A stretch of 64,000 bases of DNA from Billgrantia campisalis (GTDB lineage Bacteria > Pseudomonadota > Gammaproteobacteria > Pseudomonadales > Halomonadaceae). Below, piece after piece: positions 43,471 through 53,183 of this stretch (positions are counted from its first letter, which is position 1; every line of letters starts with the position of its first letter). Made by a program: the position numbers and the translations under genes. The notes beneath the pieces are model-generated. The model ran no database searches, was not told the DNA's origin, and saw nothing but the letters and a program-made list of their open reading frames with translations. The DNA is taken from contig NZ_JABFUC010000006.1 in the NCBI RefSeq assembly GCF_022341425.1, positions 186,001 through 250,000 on the forward strand. Direction: 5' to 3'.

Positions 43471-43511
43471 CGTTTGGGGGCGGCTATCCGGCGCTGCTCA
43501 CCCGACCGGGC

Positions 43512-44906
43512 TCAGAGGGTGCGCCAGGGCGAGGGCGGGGGCTCCTCCAGCGCCTCGACGAGCAGGTCGAGGGCGCGGCTGAGCGCCTCGCGGGAGGCGG
43601 CGGCGCTCAGGCACAGGCGCAGGGCCTGGGGGGCCGGCTCGCTGCCGACGCAGAAGGGCTCGGCGCTGGTGGCCCGCAGGCCACGCCGCTCGAGCCCCTC
43701 CAGCAGGGCGGCACTGCGCTGCTCGCCGGGCAGCGGCAGCCACAGGTTGGCGCCGTGGGGGCGGCCGGTGGGAGCGAAGGCCGCCAGACGCTCACGGGCC
43801 AGGCGCTGGCGTGCGCCCAGCTCCTCAGTCTGCCAGGCCAGCAGCCGCTCGCTGTCGCGGCTTGCCACCCAGCGGCACACCGCTTCCACCATCAGCGGCG
43901 GCACCATCCAGCTCTGGGCGCGCAGGGCCGCGCCGAGGCGTTCGCGAAGCACCGCCGGCGCCGCCAGGGTGCCGATGCGCAGCCCGCCGGCGAGCACCTT
44001 GGCGGTGCTGAACACGAACAGGGTGCGCTCTGGGGCCAGCCGGTAGAGCGGGGTGCCGCGCTCGTCTTCCGGCAGGTACTGCACGCCATCTTCGAGGATC
44101 CAGAAGTCGTGCTGCTGGGCCAGGGCCGCGAGGCGCTCCCGCCGCGCCTCGCTGAGCTGAGCCCCGGTGGGATTGTTCTGATCGGGGGTGACGTAGACCA
44201 GCCGCGGCGGCTGCTGGGCGCATAGCCGTGCCAGGGCGTCCAGGTCCATGCCCTGGTCGTCCATCGCCACTCCCAGCACCTTGAGGTGGGCCTGCTGGGC
44301 GGCGCCGATCAGCCCGGGGTAGGTGAGCGCATCGGCGGCGATACGCTCGCCGGGACGGGTCAGCGCCTGCAGTGCCAGGCTGATGCCGTGCTGGCCGCCC
44401 TGGGTGATCAACAGCGAATCCGCCGACACCGGCATGCCGAGCCCGCTTATCCACTCGGCCAGCCGCTCACGGTGGGCGGGGACGCCGCGCTCGGACTGGT
44501 ACTCGACGCAGCGTCCCAGCACCTCGTCGTCCTGGGCGATCGTCTGCAGGGCGCGCCCCAGGGCCGCGGCGCGCAGCGGGTGAGGCGGCGGCAGGCTCAG
44601 GCTGAGGTCGATCACGCCGTCGTCGCCGGGACGATTGGCCAGGAAGGCGCGGCCGCCCGGCGACTCGCCGCCGCGCACGTAGGTGCCGCTGCCGACCCGG
44701 GCCGCCACCCAGCCCTGGCGCTCGGCCTCGGCGTAGGCGCGGGTCACGGTGCCCACCGTGAACCCCAGGGAGTCGGCCAGGCGCCGCTGGGGCGGCAGGC
44801 GCTCACCGGGTTGCAGCTCGCCGCTCTGCGCCGCACGGGCGATGGCCTCGCTGATGGCGCGGTAGCGGGGGCCCTGTTCATCGAGTCGTGGTAGCCAGAT
44901 TGTCAT
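43512..44906 (-). CDS. MocR/PdxR-type regulator (GntR HTH + aminotransferase domain)
   Basis: 464 residues: a GntR winged helix (about 10-75, RLPPQRRLADSLGFTVGTVTRAYAEAE) joined to a fold-type I aminotransferase domain. The PLP lysine is in STAKVLAGGLRIG (about residue 303) and the NPTG of TPDQNNPTGA is intact. MocR proteins use PLP or amino compounds as effectors. It is divergent from a LysE-type exporter, its probable target. No clear Shine-Dalgarno sequence precedes the ATG. Confidence 0.88.
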   Translation of the reverse strand: MTIWLPRLDEQGPRYRAISEAIARAAQSGELQPGERLPPQRRLADSLGFTVGTVTRAYAEAERQGWVAARVGSGTYVRGGESPGGRAFLANRPGDDGVIDLSLSLPPPHPLRAAALGRALQTIAQDDEVLGRCVEYQSERGVPAHRERLAEWISGLGMPVSADSLLITQGGQHGISLALQALTRPGERIAADALTYPGLIGAAQQAHLKVLGVAMDDQGMDLDALARLCAQQPPRLVYVTPDQNNPTGAQLSEARRERLAALAQQHDFWILEDGVQYLPEDERGTPLYRLAPERTLFVFSTAKVLAGGLRIGTLAAPAVLRERLGAALRAQSWMVPPLMVEAVCRWVASRDSERLLAWQTEELGARQRLARERLAAFAPTGRPHGANLWLPLPGEQRSAALLEGLERRGLRATSAEPFCVGSEPAPQALRLCLSAAASREALSRALDLLVEALEEPPPSPWRTL

Positions 44907-44922
44907 GGTGACAATAAAACCT

Positions 44923-44950
44923 TTGACGCTAAAATTGCACCGATTATGCT
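44923..44950 (+). promoter_or_regulatory. Probable promoter of the LysE-type gene
   Basis: TTGACG (44923-44928), 16 bases, TATGCT (44945-44950). A similar motif pair AATTGCACCGATTATG and AATTGTATGGATGCAATTA lies in this gap and may bind the MocR protein. Confidence 0.5.
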
Positions 44951-45004
44951 GGGAAATGTAGGCGATATAGCGTGATTAATCAACAATTGTATGGATGCAA
45001 TTAA

Positions 45005-45607
45005 ATGGAAGCCTTGGCATTTCTCGGGCCGGCGGCCCTCTACATGATCTCCATGACCATCACCCCCGGCCCCAACAATGTGATGCTCACCGCCTCCGGG
45101 GCCAACTACGGCTTCCTGAGGACGCTGCCGCATATCTTCGGCATCCTGGGCGGCTGCTTTCTGCTGTTCGCCGGCATCGCCCTGGGGCTTGGCCTGCTCT
45201 TCGAGCGCTATCCGATGGTACAGACCATCCTGCGAATAGTGGGCAGCGCCTATCTGCTCTACCTGGCCTGGCGCATCGCCACCGCGCCACCGCCCGACCT
45301 GCGGCGCGGCGGCGAAGGGCGGCCGCTGAGCTTCTGGCAGGCGGCGGCCTTCCAGTTCGCCAACCCCAAGGCCTGGGTGATGGGCCTGGCGCTGATGGCG
45401 GGTTTTTTGCCCAGCGGCGGCGATACCCTGGTCAATGCCCTGCTGCTGGCCGGCTTCGCCGAGCTGGTGGCGCTGCCCTGCATCGCGCTGTGGGCGGGGT
45501 TCGGCACCGCCATCGGCCGCTGGCTGCGCACACCGCGCGCCTGGCGACGTTTCAATCTGGTGATGGGTGGGCTTACCGCCGCCTGCGTGATATTCATACT
45601 GGGGTGA
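45005..45607 (+). CDS. LysE family amino-acid exporter
   Basis: 200 residues, the usual LysE/RhtB size, with about six helices. The signature TPGPNNVMLTASGANYGFLRTLPHI lies at residues 20-44, followed by FQFANPKAWVMGLAL near 120. It exports amino acids or related metabolites by proton exchange. It is divergent from a MocR regulator, a frequent pairing, and the PaaI thioesterase begins 25 bases downstream, probably on the same transcript. Confidence 0.88.
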   Translation: MEALAFLGPAALYMISMTITPGPNNVMLTASGANYGFLRTLPHIFGILGGCFLLFAGIALGLGLLFERYPMVQTILRIVGSAYLLYLAWRIATAPPPDLRRGGEGRPLSFWQAAAFQFANPKAWVMGLALMAGFLPSGGDTLVNALLLAGFAELVALPCIALWAGFGTAIGRWLRTPRAWRRFNLVMGGLTAACVIFILG

Positions 45608-45632
45608 GCAGAGGAGGGATATAGGAGTGATA

Positions 45633-46088
45633 ATGATGGCCGAGACCCCGGACTTTCAGCCCGCCCATGCCGACTACCGCACCGAGGTGGAGCGGATCTT
45701 CACCACCGCTCCCTTCATCCGGGGGCTGGGCCTGGAGCCGGTGTCGATCGCCCCCGGCCACTGCGAGACGCGGCTGGCCGTGCGCGAGGATCACCAGCAG
45801 CAGGATGGCTATGTGCATGCCGGGGTGCTGGCCACCGTGGGCGACCACACCGCCGGAGCGGCGGGGGCGACGCTGATTCCCGCCGGGGCTAACGTGCTCA
45901 CCGCCGAATTCAAGATCAACCTGCTGCGCTCGGCCAAGGGGCGCGAGCTGCGCTGCGTCAGCCGGGTGCTCAAGCCCGGTCGCACCCTGATCGTGGTGGA
46001 GTCCGAGCTGCTGGCGGGCGACGCTCTCGACCAGATGCGGCTGGTGGCGAAGGCCACGGTGACCCTGGCGGTGGTGATGCCGCGCTAG
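45633..46088 (+). CDS. PaaI-type hot-dog thioesterase
   Basis: 151 residues with the hot-dog fold: VREDHQQQDGYVHAGVLATVGDHTAGAAG holds the catalytic acidic residue in GDHTAG, followed by FKINLLRSAKG. It hydrolyses acyl- or aryl-CoA thioesters; the acyl group is not known. AGGAG six bases before ATG 45633 sets the start; a GTG at 45627 overlaps that site. Lies between LysE and an ABC exporter. Confidence 0.85.
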   Translation: MMAETPDFQPAHADYRTEVERIFTTAPFIRGLGLEPVSIAPGHCETRLAVREDHQQQDGYVHAGVLATVGDHTAGAAGATLIPAGANVLTAEFKINLLRSAKGRELRCVSRVLKPGRTLIVVESELLAGDALDQMRLVAKATVTLAVVMPR

Positions 46089-46164
46089 GCACCGCGCCGC
46101 AAGGCGCACGGGGCGAGCGCCGGGCATGTCGACCCGTGCCACCGAACGCAATCGGACAGCTGCC

Positions 46165-48057
46165 ATGTTTCGCTCCCTTTTTCGCTACTTCGAGACTCGG
46201 GTAAATCCCTACCCGGCGGATAACCGAGGCACGCCGCCCCAGGGGTTGTTCGCCTTTATCCTGCACTTCTCGCGGCCGGTGCTGCCGCTGCTGATCGTGA
46301 TGTCGCTGCTCACCGCCCTGGTCTCGGCGGCGGAGGTGCTCTTTTTCCATTACATGGGCGCGCTGGTGGACTGGCTGGCCGGCGCCGAGCGCGAGGGTTT
46401 CTTCGCCGAGTACGGCTGGCGCCTGGCCGGCATGGCGGCGCTGGTGGTGATCGGCCTGCCGCTGCTGACCCTGCTGCAGGCGCTGGTGACCCATCAGAGT
46501 ATCTTCGGCAACTACCCGATGATCGGCCGCTGGCTGGCGCATCGCCATATGCTCGGCCAGAGCCTGGCCTTCTATCAGGACGAGTTCGCCGGGCGGGTCT
46601 CCCAGAAGGTGATGCAGACGGCCCTGGCGATCCGCGAGACGGTGATGAAGCTGATGGACCTGCTGGTCTATGTGATCGTCTATTTCACCGGCGCCATGCT
46701 GCTGATGGGACGCGCCGAGCCCTGGCTGATGCTGCCGCTGGTGCTCTGGCTGGCCGGCTATATCGCCATCATGTGGATCTTCGTGCCGCGGCTGCGGGCG
46801 GTCTCCATGGCCCAGGCCGACGCCCGGGCGGTGATGACCGGGCGCATCGTCGACAGCTACAGCAACATCCAGACCATCAAGCTGTTCGCCGACACCCGCC
46901 GCGAGCAGGCCTATGCCCGGGACGCCATGGAGGGCTTCATGACCACGGTCTATCGGCAGATGCGCCTGGCGACCTGGCTCACCGTGAGCCTGACGGTGCT
47001 CAACTCCCTGCTGCTGGCCGGGGTGGCGGCCATGGCCATCGGCGCCTGGTACCTGGAGGCGGTGTCGCTGGGCATCATCGCCGTGGCCATCGCCCTGGTG
47101 ATGCGTATCCGCTTCATGTCCGACTGGATCCTCTGGGAGGTGGCCGGGTTGTTCGAGAATATCGGCACGGTGCAGGACGGCATCAACACCATCGCCCGGG
47201 AGCCCGCCATCAAGGACAGACCCGATGCCAGGGCGCTGGCGGTCCCCCGCGGTGAGATCCGCTTCGAGGCGCTGCGCTTCGGCTATGCGCGCCCCGACGG
47301 CGAGGGCCGGCGGGTCTTCGACGGCCTCGACCTGACCATCGCCCCCGGCGAGAAGGTGGGGCTGATCGGCCGCTCCGGGGCCGGTAAGTCGACCCTGGCC
47401 AACCTCCTGCTGCGCTTCTACGACCTGGAGGGCGGGCGCATCCTGATCGATGGCCAGGACATCGCCGGGGTGACCCAGGAGTCGCTTCGCCGGCATATCG
47501 GCATGGTCACCCAGGACACCTCGTTGCTGCACCGCTCGGTGCGCGACAACATCCGCTACGGCAGCGTTGATGCCAGCGAGGAGGCGATCTGGGAGGCGGT
47601 GCGCCGGGCCCATGCGGATACCTTCATCGACGACCTGATCGACCTCCAGGGGCGCCGCGGCCTTGACGCCCACGTTGGCGAGCGCGGCGTCAAGCTCTCT
47701 GGCGGCCAGCGTCAGCGCATCGCCATCGCCCGGGTGCTGCTCAAGAACGCGCCCATCCTGGTGCTCGATGAAGCCACCTCGGCGCTGGACTCCGAGGTGG
47801 AGGCGGCAATCCAGGAGCAGCTCTACGCGCTGATGGAGGGCAAGACGGTGATCGCCATCGCCCACCGCCTCTCCACCATCGCCATGCTCGACCGCCTGGT
47901 GGTGATCGACGAGGGACGGATCGTCGAGAGCGGCAGCCACCGGGAGCTGCTGGCCCGGGACGGCCTCTACGCCGCCCTCTGGCAGCGCCAGTCCGGCGGC
48001 TTTATCGGCGTGGATATCGACGAGGCGGTGCAGACCGAGTCGGTGTCGGGGCGCTAA
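46165..48057 (+). CDS. ABC exporter with fused membrane and ATPase domains
   Basis: 630 residues: a six-helix transmembrane domain (about 20-330) and an ATPase (about 370-610) with Walker [10 protein letters not shown], signature [15 protein letters not shown], Walker [13 protein letters not shown] and the H-loop IAHRLST. It is a homodimer-forming exporter of the MsbA/multidrug type; the substrate is unknown. I prefer ATG 46165 ([10 protein letters not shown] is a typical start for this group) over ATG 46126; neither has a strong ribosome site. Confidence 0.88.
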   Translation: MFRSLFRYFETRVNPYPADNRGTPPQGLFAFILHFSRPVLPLLIVMSLLTALVSAAEVLFFHYMGALVDWLAGAEREGFFAEYGWRLAGMAALVVIGLPLLTLLQALVTHQSIFGNYPMIGRWLAHRHMLGQSLAFYQDEFAGRVSQKVMQTALAIRETVMKLMDLLVYVIVYFTGAMLLMGRAEPWLMLPLVLWLAGYIAIMWIFVPRLRAVSMAQADARAVMTGRIVDSYSNIQTIKLFADTRREQAYARDAMEGFMTTVYRQMRLATWLTVSLTVLNSLLLAGVAAMAIGAWYLEAVSLGIIAVAIALVMRIRFMSDWILWEVAGLFENIGTVQDGINTIAREPAIKDRPDARALAVPRGEIRFEALRFGYARPDGEGRRVFDGLDLTIAPGEKVGLIGRSGAGKSTLANLLLRFYDLEGGRILIDGQDIAGVTQESLRRHIGMVTQDTSLLHRSVRDNIRYGSVDASEEAIWEAVRRAHADTFIDDLIDLQGRRGLDAHVGERGVKLSGGQRQRIAIARVLLKNAPILVLDEATSALDSEVEAAIQEQLYALMEGKTVIAIAHRLSTIAMLDRLVVIDEGRIVESGSHRELLARDGLYAALWQRQSGGFIGVDIDEAVQTESVSGR

Positions 48058-48158
48058 TGGCCAGCGGCAGTCGGTTGCCGTCGTCGCGCCGCCTGGCCCG
48101 GTGCCGACACCTTGTGCCCCAGTAAACGACATCCACTGCTCCATCGGCGACATCCGCC

Positions 48159-48186
48159 TCAAGTCTCTCGGGGCCCCGGCCGTTAC
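48159..48186 (+). promoter_or_regulatory. FliA (sigma-28)-like promoter of the chemoreceptor
   Basis: TCAAGTCT (48159-48166), 12 bases, GCCGTTAC (48179-48186; consensus GCCGATAA). It lies 75 bases before the chemoreceptor start, as expected for a motility-class gene. Confidence 0.5.
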
Positions 48187-48260
48187 TCTCCTCGTTCGCT
48201 GTCCGGCAGCGCCTCATCCCCCTCCCGATCCCGATACCCATAACAACGAGGAAACGCCCC

Positions 48261-50255
48261 GTGTCGATTACCCACAAAATGGTGGTGACCTTCGGCCTGA
48301 TCCTGGCGACGGCGGTCGCCGGGATCTCGGGCCTGGCGATCCTGCAGAGCCGCCAGGCGGCGGTCGATGCCTTCGCCGAGGCCAGCGCCCAGTACCTTCG
48401 CCAGGTGGACTACTCGCTCACCACCCTCCTGGATCAGGTGGCCCAGGACGCGGCCTTCCTGGCCGCGGAGCCGCTGGTCCGCGAGGCCCACGGCACCCTG
48501 ACCCGCTACCTCGACAATCGCGAAACCCGGCCCATGACGCCCTCGCGCAACGCCGGCACGGAAGCCGAACTCTATGCGCTCTACTCGCGCTTCGCCAACG
48601 CCCACCCCGGCCTGGCCTATGTCTATCTGGGCACCGCCGACGGCGGCTATGTGCAATGGCCCGAGAGTAATATCGGTGCCGGCTACGATCCGCGCGAACG
48701 CCCCTTCTACCAGGCGGCCCTGAACCGTCCCGGGGAAGTCGTGCGCACCGAGGCCTACTACTTTGCCGCCGACGACGCCACCATCATCAGCTCTGTGCAT
48801 ACCGTGGAGGACGATGACGGCCGGGTGGCCGGGGTCCAGGGGGTCGACGTGTCGCTGGCCGGCCTGATGGGCATGATCAATGAGATCGAGTTCGGCGAGC
48901 AGGGCTATCTGGTGCTCCTGGAGGAGAACGGCACCGTCCTGGCCCATCCGGGTGATCCCGCCGCCGGCTTTCGTCACGTGGAGGCGCTCGACGACCCCTC
49001 GCTGGCCCAGCTCCAGGCCCTGGCCCACAGCGGCGACGCGCTCAGCCAGGCGGTCCAGCATGACGGCGAGGCCTTCCATGCCACCGTCTACCGCTCCCCG
49101 GAGCTTGGCTGGACCCTGATCGGCCTGATCCCCCGCCACGAGATGCTGGCCGGTGCCAACCGCCTGGCCTGGCAGCTGAGCCTGCTCGGCCTGCTGTTCC
49201 TGCTGCTGGCGATCCTGGCCGCCGGGGCGGTGGCACGCTATCTGACGGCACCGATCCGTGAGGTCTCGGGGCAGATGCAGGAGATCGCCTCGGGCGAAGC
49301 TGACCTGACCCAGCGCCTGCCGGTGAAATCCCGGGACGAGATCGGCGAGCTGGCGACCCAGTTCAACCGCTTCACTGACAAGATCCACGACGTGCTGCTC
49401 GACGTGCGCCGCGGCAGTCGCACCGTACGCGAGGCGGCGACGGCGATCAGCACCGGCAGCGAGGATCTGGCGCGCCGCAGCGAGGGAGCGGCCTCGAGCC
49501 TACAGGAGACCTCGGCCTCTATGGAGCAGATCTCGAGCACCGTGGAGCACACCGCCGCCGCCTCGCGCCAGGCCGATGAGCTGGCCCAGGGAGCCGCCGC
49601 GGAGGCAAGGGAGTCCGGCTCGGCGGTGATCAGGGTGGTCGACCTCATGGAAGAGATCCAGACCACTTCCGAGCAGATCGCCGAGATCGTCACCCTGATC
49701 GACGACATCGCCTTCCAGACCAACTTGCTGGCCCTCAACGCCTCGGTGGAGGCGGCCCGGGCCGGCCAGCATGGACAGGGCTTCGCGGTGGTGGCCGAGG
49801 AGGTCCGCCACTTGGCGCGACGCAGCGCCGAGGCGTCACGGGGGATTCGCGGCCTGATCGCCGCCTCCCGGGACAAGGTCAGCCGCGGCAGCAGCCAGGT
49901 GCGCGCCGCCGGCGAGTCGGTACAGGGATTGGTCAACGGCGTCGAGCGGGTGGCTGGGATGCTCGGCGAGATCAGCGTGGCAGCCGCCGAGCAGAGCGAT
50001 GGAGTGGGCCAGGTCAACCAGGCGGTCAGCGAACTGGACCGGATGACCCAGCAGAACGCCCTGCTGGTCGAACAGTCCCGCGCCGCTGCCCACCGGCTGA
50101 CCGAACAGGCGGAACGACTGGCCCAGCGGGTCGGCGGCTTCGTGCTGCGCGAAGCGGCACCGGCGCCAGCGCCGCGCCTCGACGATGCGGCCCGCTCCCG
50201 ATTGCCCGCCCAGGCGGGTGCTCGTGACCGCACGGGTCGCCCTGCCACCGTTTGA
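48261..50255 (+). CDS. Methyl-accepting chemotaxis protein with Cache sensor
   Basis: 664 residues: an N-terminal helix (about 8-30), a periplasmic double-Cache domain (about 35-300; [13 protein letters not shown] and [12 protein letters not shown] are typical), a second helix (about 305-325), HAMP (about 325-380) and the signalling domain with the hairpin tip [23 protein letters not shown]. It senses a small ligand, often amino or organic acids, and signals to CheA. There is no C-terminal NWETF pentapeptide. GTG start at 48261 with AGGAAA upstream. Confidence 0.9.
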   Translation: MSITHKMVVTFGLILATAVAGISGLAILQSRQAAVDAFAEASAQYLRQVDYSLTTLLDQVAQDAAFLAAEPLVREAHGTLTRYLDNRETRPMTPSRNAGTEAELYALYSRFANAHPGLAYVYLGTADGGYVQWPESNIGAGYDPRERPFYQAALNRPGEVVRTEAYYFAADDATIISSVHTVEDDDGRVAGVQGVDVSLAGLMGMINEIEFGEQGYLVLLEENGTVLAHPGDPAAGFRHVEALDDPSLAQLQALAHSGDALSQAVQHDGEAFHATVYRSPELGWTLIGLIPRHEMLAGANRLAWQLSLLGLLFLLLAILAAGAVARYLTAPIREVSGQMQEIASGEADLTQRLPVKSRDEIGELATQFNRFTDKIHDVLLDVRRGSRTVREAATAISTGSEDLARRSEGAASSLQETSASMEQISSTVEHTAAASRQADELAQGAAAEARESGSAVIRVVDLMEEIQTTSEQIAEIVTLIDDIAFQTNLLALNASVEAARAGQHGQGFAVVAEEVRHLARRSAEASRGIRGLIAASRDKVSRGSSQVRAAGESVQGLVNGVERVAGMLGEISVAAAEQSDGVGQVNQAVSELDRMTQQNALLVEQSRAAAHRLTEQAERLAQRVGGFVLREAAPAPAPRLDDAARSRLPAQAGARDRTGRPATV

Positions 50256-50355
50256 GCCAGCGGGGTTATGCCGGCGCCCGCGATGACGAGATCCTCCGGG
50301 CCGGGGGCTGGCTGGCACGTGCGTGGCTGGCCCTGAGTGAGGGGGGAGGCGCGTT

Positions 50356-50913
50356 TCAGCGATAACCGGTGATAGGTACAGCGCTGCGCAGCACCGCCTG
50401 GATAAATTCGCCCTTGGCCCGGGTATAGGCCTCGCGGTCGTCGGGGTGGCGGGCCGCCAGCTCGGCCTTGAGTAGGGCGTAGCGCCCGGCCAGGGCCGGG
50501 GAGGCGCGCAGGGCGTCGCGGAAGGCCAGCCGCTCCCGCCACAGGCGCTCACCCTGGACCACCAAGTGCAGGTGGTGGGTGCGCCGGCCGTCGGCGTGAC
50601 GCATCAGCCAGCGCCGGTCGGTGAGGGCGGCATTGAACGTGGCGGAGGTGACGTAGCCCGATTCGAGCAAGGGCGCGATCAGCCCATCGGCGACCGCCAG
50701 GGAGTCGACCCCGGCCATGATGTCGATGATCGGCTTGGCCGGCAGGCCTGGCACGGCGGTGCTACCGATATGCTCCACCTCATGCAGGCTCTCGGGAAAC
50801 CGGCTCAGCAGGCGCGTGCGCTCGGTGGCGAAGCGCGCCGGCCAGGCCGGGTCGTAGGGAACCAACATCACCCGCTCGTGGATGGCGCGTTCGAGGGACT
50901 CCGCGTCCGTCAT
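50356..50913 (-). CDS. GrpB family protein (nucleotidyltransferase-like fold)
   Basis: 185 residues matching GrpB/UPF0157: VPYDPAWPARFATER at the start, HEVEHIGSTAVPGLPAKPIIDIM (nucleotidyltransferase-like GS...D pattern) and HHLHLVVQGERLWRERLAFRD. Biochemical function is not settled for the family; some members are fused to CoaE. Start at ATG 50913; a longer frame to 50979 runs toward the decayed VOC gene. Decayed genes flank it upstream. Confidence 0.85.
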   Translation of the reverse strand: MTDAESLERAIHERVMLVPYDPAWPARFATERTRLLSRFPESLHEVEHIGSTAVPGLPAKPIIDIMAGVDSLAVADGLIAPLLESGYVTSATFNAALTDRRWLMRHADGRRTHHLHLVVQGERLWRERLAFRDALRASPALAGRYALLKAELAARHPDDREAYTRAKGEFIQAVLRSAVPITGYR

Positions 50914-50936
50914 GGGTGCCGCTTGCCTCTTTCCCC

Positions 50937-51125
50937 TCATTCTTCGAGTTCCCAAAAGGGGGGCCAGGCCGCCTCCCATAGGTGGCCGTCGGGGTACTGG
51001 AAGTAACCGGCATAGCCGCCCCAGAAGGTCTCGTGGGTAAACTTGGTATGGGTGGCGCCGGCCCGCTGCGCCTGGGCCATCACCGCGTCGACCCCCAGGG
51101 TAATCAGGGTGATCCGTGGTTGCAT
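50937..51125 (-). pseudogene. VOC-family protein with internal deletion
   Basis: 62 codons. Residues 1-12 (MQPRITLITLGV) are the usual start of a VOC/glyoxalase protein, and residues 13-62 (VMAQAQRAGA, then FWGGYAGYFQYPDGHLWE) are the usual end; about 75 middle residues are missing without loss of frame. Two of the metal-ligand positions are therefore lost. It is a deletion derivative, not a small functional family member as far as I can see. Confidence 0.75.
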
Positions 51126-51233
51126 AGAGGACTACCTCCGCTGATGGCAGATCGGCACCGGAGAGATCCGGCCAGGGTGCCGTTCAGCGTAGACCACTCT
51201 GTCACGGCGGGCCGCCCGAACCTCGCTCAGGAG

Positions 51234-51374
51234 TCATACTTCTGCGCTGTCCTCATCGGGGCCGTAGCGCTCCAGGTGGGTGATCTCGGCCTCCTCGAAC
51301 AGCGACACATAAAATCGCAGGGCCGCCTCGGCGCTGCCCTCGAACATCAGCTGTGGAGTGATGTGATGGGCCAT
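51234..51374 (-). pseudogene. Truncated PhnB-like VOC protein
   Basis: 46 codons from ATG 51374: MAHHITPQLMFEGSAEAALRF and LERYGPDED match the first third of PhnB/3-demethylubiquinone methyltransferase-like VOC proteins (normally about 150 residues), then a stop. The rest is gone; the following bases show no continuation in another frame. A second VOC remnant lies 108 bases downstream on the same strand. Confidence 0.65.
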
Positions 51375-51409
51375 AGGGTCTCCCGGGCCGTGGGATAGGG
51401 GGTCCCCTA

Positions 51410-52372
51410 CTAGGTAGACGCTTGGCCGGAGCTTGTCGAGTTCACGGCTTGGGAGGCGGCCCGGGCCCCGCGCTGGAAGAGCAGGCTGCCGGCGATGACC
51501 AGCAGGGCGGCCAGGCCCAGGTTGGGAGGCGTTGCCTCGCCGAGGGCCAGTACCGCGATCAGGGTGCCTACCACGGCCGCCACGGCGCCAATCTGGCTCA
51601 GATAGACGGGGCCGGCGAGCTTCTGCAGCACGAAGAAGAAGAGGTAGAGCACCGTGAAGACCGTGGCCTCCACCGCCAGCAGCCGCAGCACGGCCTCGCG
51701 GGTAAATAGCAGCGGCAGTTGACCGGGCTCGAGGAGCAGCGACAGGGGCAGCAGGGTGGCAGCGCCACCCAGCAGCATCAGTGCCGCCAGGAAGAGCGGT
51801 GAGCCGCCCTCGGGCCAGCGCAGGGTGCGGTAGATATTGCCGAGTGCGAGCACCAGTGGCATGGCCATCACCAGCAGGGCCCAGCCTGGAGCACCGCTCA
51901 TGTCGCCGGCCTTGGCGACGGCCAGCACCAGGCCGCCGCCGAGCCCCAGGATCACCCCCGACAGGCGCAGCAGGCGCAGGCGCTCGAGTTTCAGGCAGAC
52001 GGCCAGCACCCAGGTGATCAGGATCGGGAAGGCGAAACTCAGCGAAATAAATCCTGCGCCCACATGGCGGATGGCCACGAAGGCCAGGGCATTGGGCAGG
52101 GCCAGCAGGGCACCGGCCACCAGGGCATACTCCAGGGTGCGACGGTTGAAGCTCAGGGGCCGCCGGCGTAGCGCGGCGAGGCCCATCAGTACCAGGCCGG
52201 CGCCGGCCATGGCGACCATCAGGAAGCTGACCCGGGGGGCGCCGGCATCATCGGCCAGCTTGGCGACCGTCAGCGACAGGGCGAGGAAGCTGCCGACCAG
52301 CAGCAGGCAGCCGAGCGCCCGGAGGCCGGGCCGGGGGGATCCCTTGTGCGGGGAGGTGACCTTGGTCATCAT
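51410..52372 (-). CDS. DMT/EamA family transporter
   Basis: 320 residues with ten predicted helices in two EamA halves, the standard DMT architecture (LVAGALLALPNALAFVAIRHVGAGFISL in the first, GALAVVGTLIAVLALGE-like segment in the second). It exports or imports small metabolites; the substrate is unknown. ATG 52372 follows GGAG. Divergent from a MarR regulator that very likely controls it through the shared 103-base gap. Confidence 0.85.
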   Translation of the reverse strand: MMTKVTSPHKGSPRPGLRALGCLLLVGSFLALSLTVAKLADDAGAPRVSFLMVAMAGAGLVLMGLAALRRRPLSFNRRTLEYALVAGALLALPNALAFVAIRHVGAGFISLSFAFPILITWVLAVCLKLERLRLLRLSGVILGLGGGLVLAVAKAGDMSGAPGWALLVMAMPLVLALGNIYRTLRWPEGGSPLFLAALMLLGGAATLLPLSLLLEPGQLPLLFTREAVLRLLAVEATVFTVLYLFFFVLQKLAGPVYLSQIGAVAAVVGTLIAVLALGEATPPNLGLAALLVIAGSLLFQRGARAASQAVNSTSSGQAST

Positions 52373-52393
52373 TCGGCTCCTATAGCTTTCAAT

Positions 52394-52444
52394 GAAGTAT
52401 CTCGACATAGAGTGACTTTGTGAGAAGTATCTTAGTGTCAAGAT
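52394..52444. promoter_or_regulatory. Operator region between DMT and MarR genes
   Basis: GAAGTATCT occurs twice (52394-52402 and 52424-52432), exactly 30 bases apart. The second copy begins an inverted repeat ATCTT-N6-AAGAT (52429-52444), a MarR-like site. Control of both divergent genes is likely. Confidence 0.55.
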
Positions 52445-52475
52445 TAATAGTTGGCAATGGTGGCGAGGCCGATCG

Positions 52476-52964
52476 ATGAACAGAGTGAAACAGGCGGTGA
52501 GCCAGTGGCAGCGTGAGTTGCCCGAGCTGGACCTCTTGCCCATGGAGGTGGTGGGCTATCTGAAGACCAGCCAGTTGATCACCCAGGGGCGGCTGAACGC
52601 CTTCTTCAAGGCGCATGACCTGCAGGCCGGAGAGTTCGATGTGCTGGCCTCACTGCGCCGTGCCGGGGCGCCCTATGCGCTGACGCCGACCCAGCTGTTC
52701 GAGGCGTTGATGATCTCCTCCGGGGGCATGACCAATCGCCTGGACCGCCTGGAACGTGCCGGCTGGATTCAGCGTTCACCCAACCCCGAGGATCGCCGCG
52801 GCGTCCTGGTCTCCCTGACGGAGCAGGGGCTGGAGCTGATCGACCGGCTGATCCCCCGTCATGTGGAAAACGAGGCGCGGCTGCTCGACGGCCTGAGCCG
52901 CGAGGAGCAGGAGACCCTGAACAGGCTGCTCGGCAAGCTGCTCGACGGCCTGGAAGGGGAGTAG
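52476..52964 (+). CDS. MarR family regulator
   Basis: 162 residues with the MarR winged helix (about 60-125: LTPTQLFEALMISSGGMTNRLDRLERAGWIQRSPNPEDRRGVLVSLT), including the basic wing DRR. Such dimeric repressors release DNA on binding phenolic or other small ligands. It is divergent from the DMT transporter with a candidate ATCTT-N6-AAGAT operator between them. Length and motifs are normal. Confidence 0.9.
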   Translation: MNRVKQAVSQWQRELPELDLLPMEVVGYLKTSQLITQGRLNAFFKAHDLQAGEFDVLASLRRAGAPYALTPTQLFEALMISSGGMTNRLDRLERAGWIQRSPNPEDRRGVLVSLTEQGLELIDRLIPRHVENEARLLDGLSREEQETLNRLLGKLLDGLEGE

Positions 52965-53002
52965 CCTGGTCGGGGAGCCACCCACTGACGCAAGGAGAGC
53001 GT

Positions 53003-53110
53003 GATGGAGGTAGCACGGACGCCGCGGCTATCGCCCCGAGGACGAGGCGACGGTGATCCGTCTCTGGGAAACCTGTGGCCTGCCCCGCCCCTGGAACGAC
53101 CCGCGCCCAT
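53003..53110 (+). pseudogene. GNAT acetyltransferase remnant (N-terminal end)
   Basis: After a good ribosome site (AAGGAGAGCGTG) and ATG, the frame soon shifts; in the shifted frame RGYRPEDEATVIRLWETCGL and RPWNDP match the first 30 residues of a common GNAT family. The remaining 110 or so residues are absent. The junction at about 53110 meets an unrelated fragment on the other strand. Confidence 0.6.
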
Positions 53111-53183
53111 GTAGTCGTCGCTGGGGCCCAGGCAATTGGCCAGCAGCACCGTCATGCCGCTGGCCTGCTTGGCCTTCTCAAGT
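53098..53183 (-). pseudogene. Carbon-nitrogen hydrolase (nitrilase) fragment
   Basis: About 28 codons: ALEKAKQASGMTVLLANCLG followed by PSDDYMGAG. This resembles a conserved internal stretch of nitrilase-superfamily proteins. There is no start or stop around it; it abuts the GNAT fragment, so the two were joined by deletion. Confidence 0.45.
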
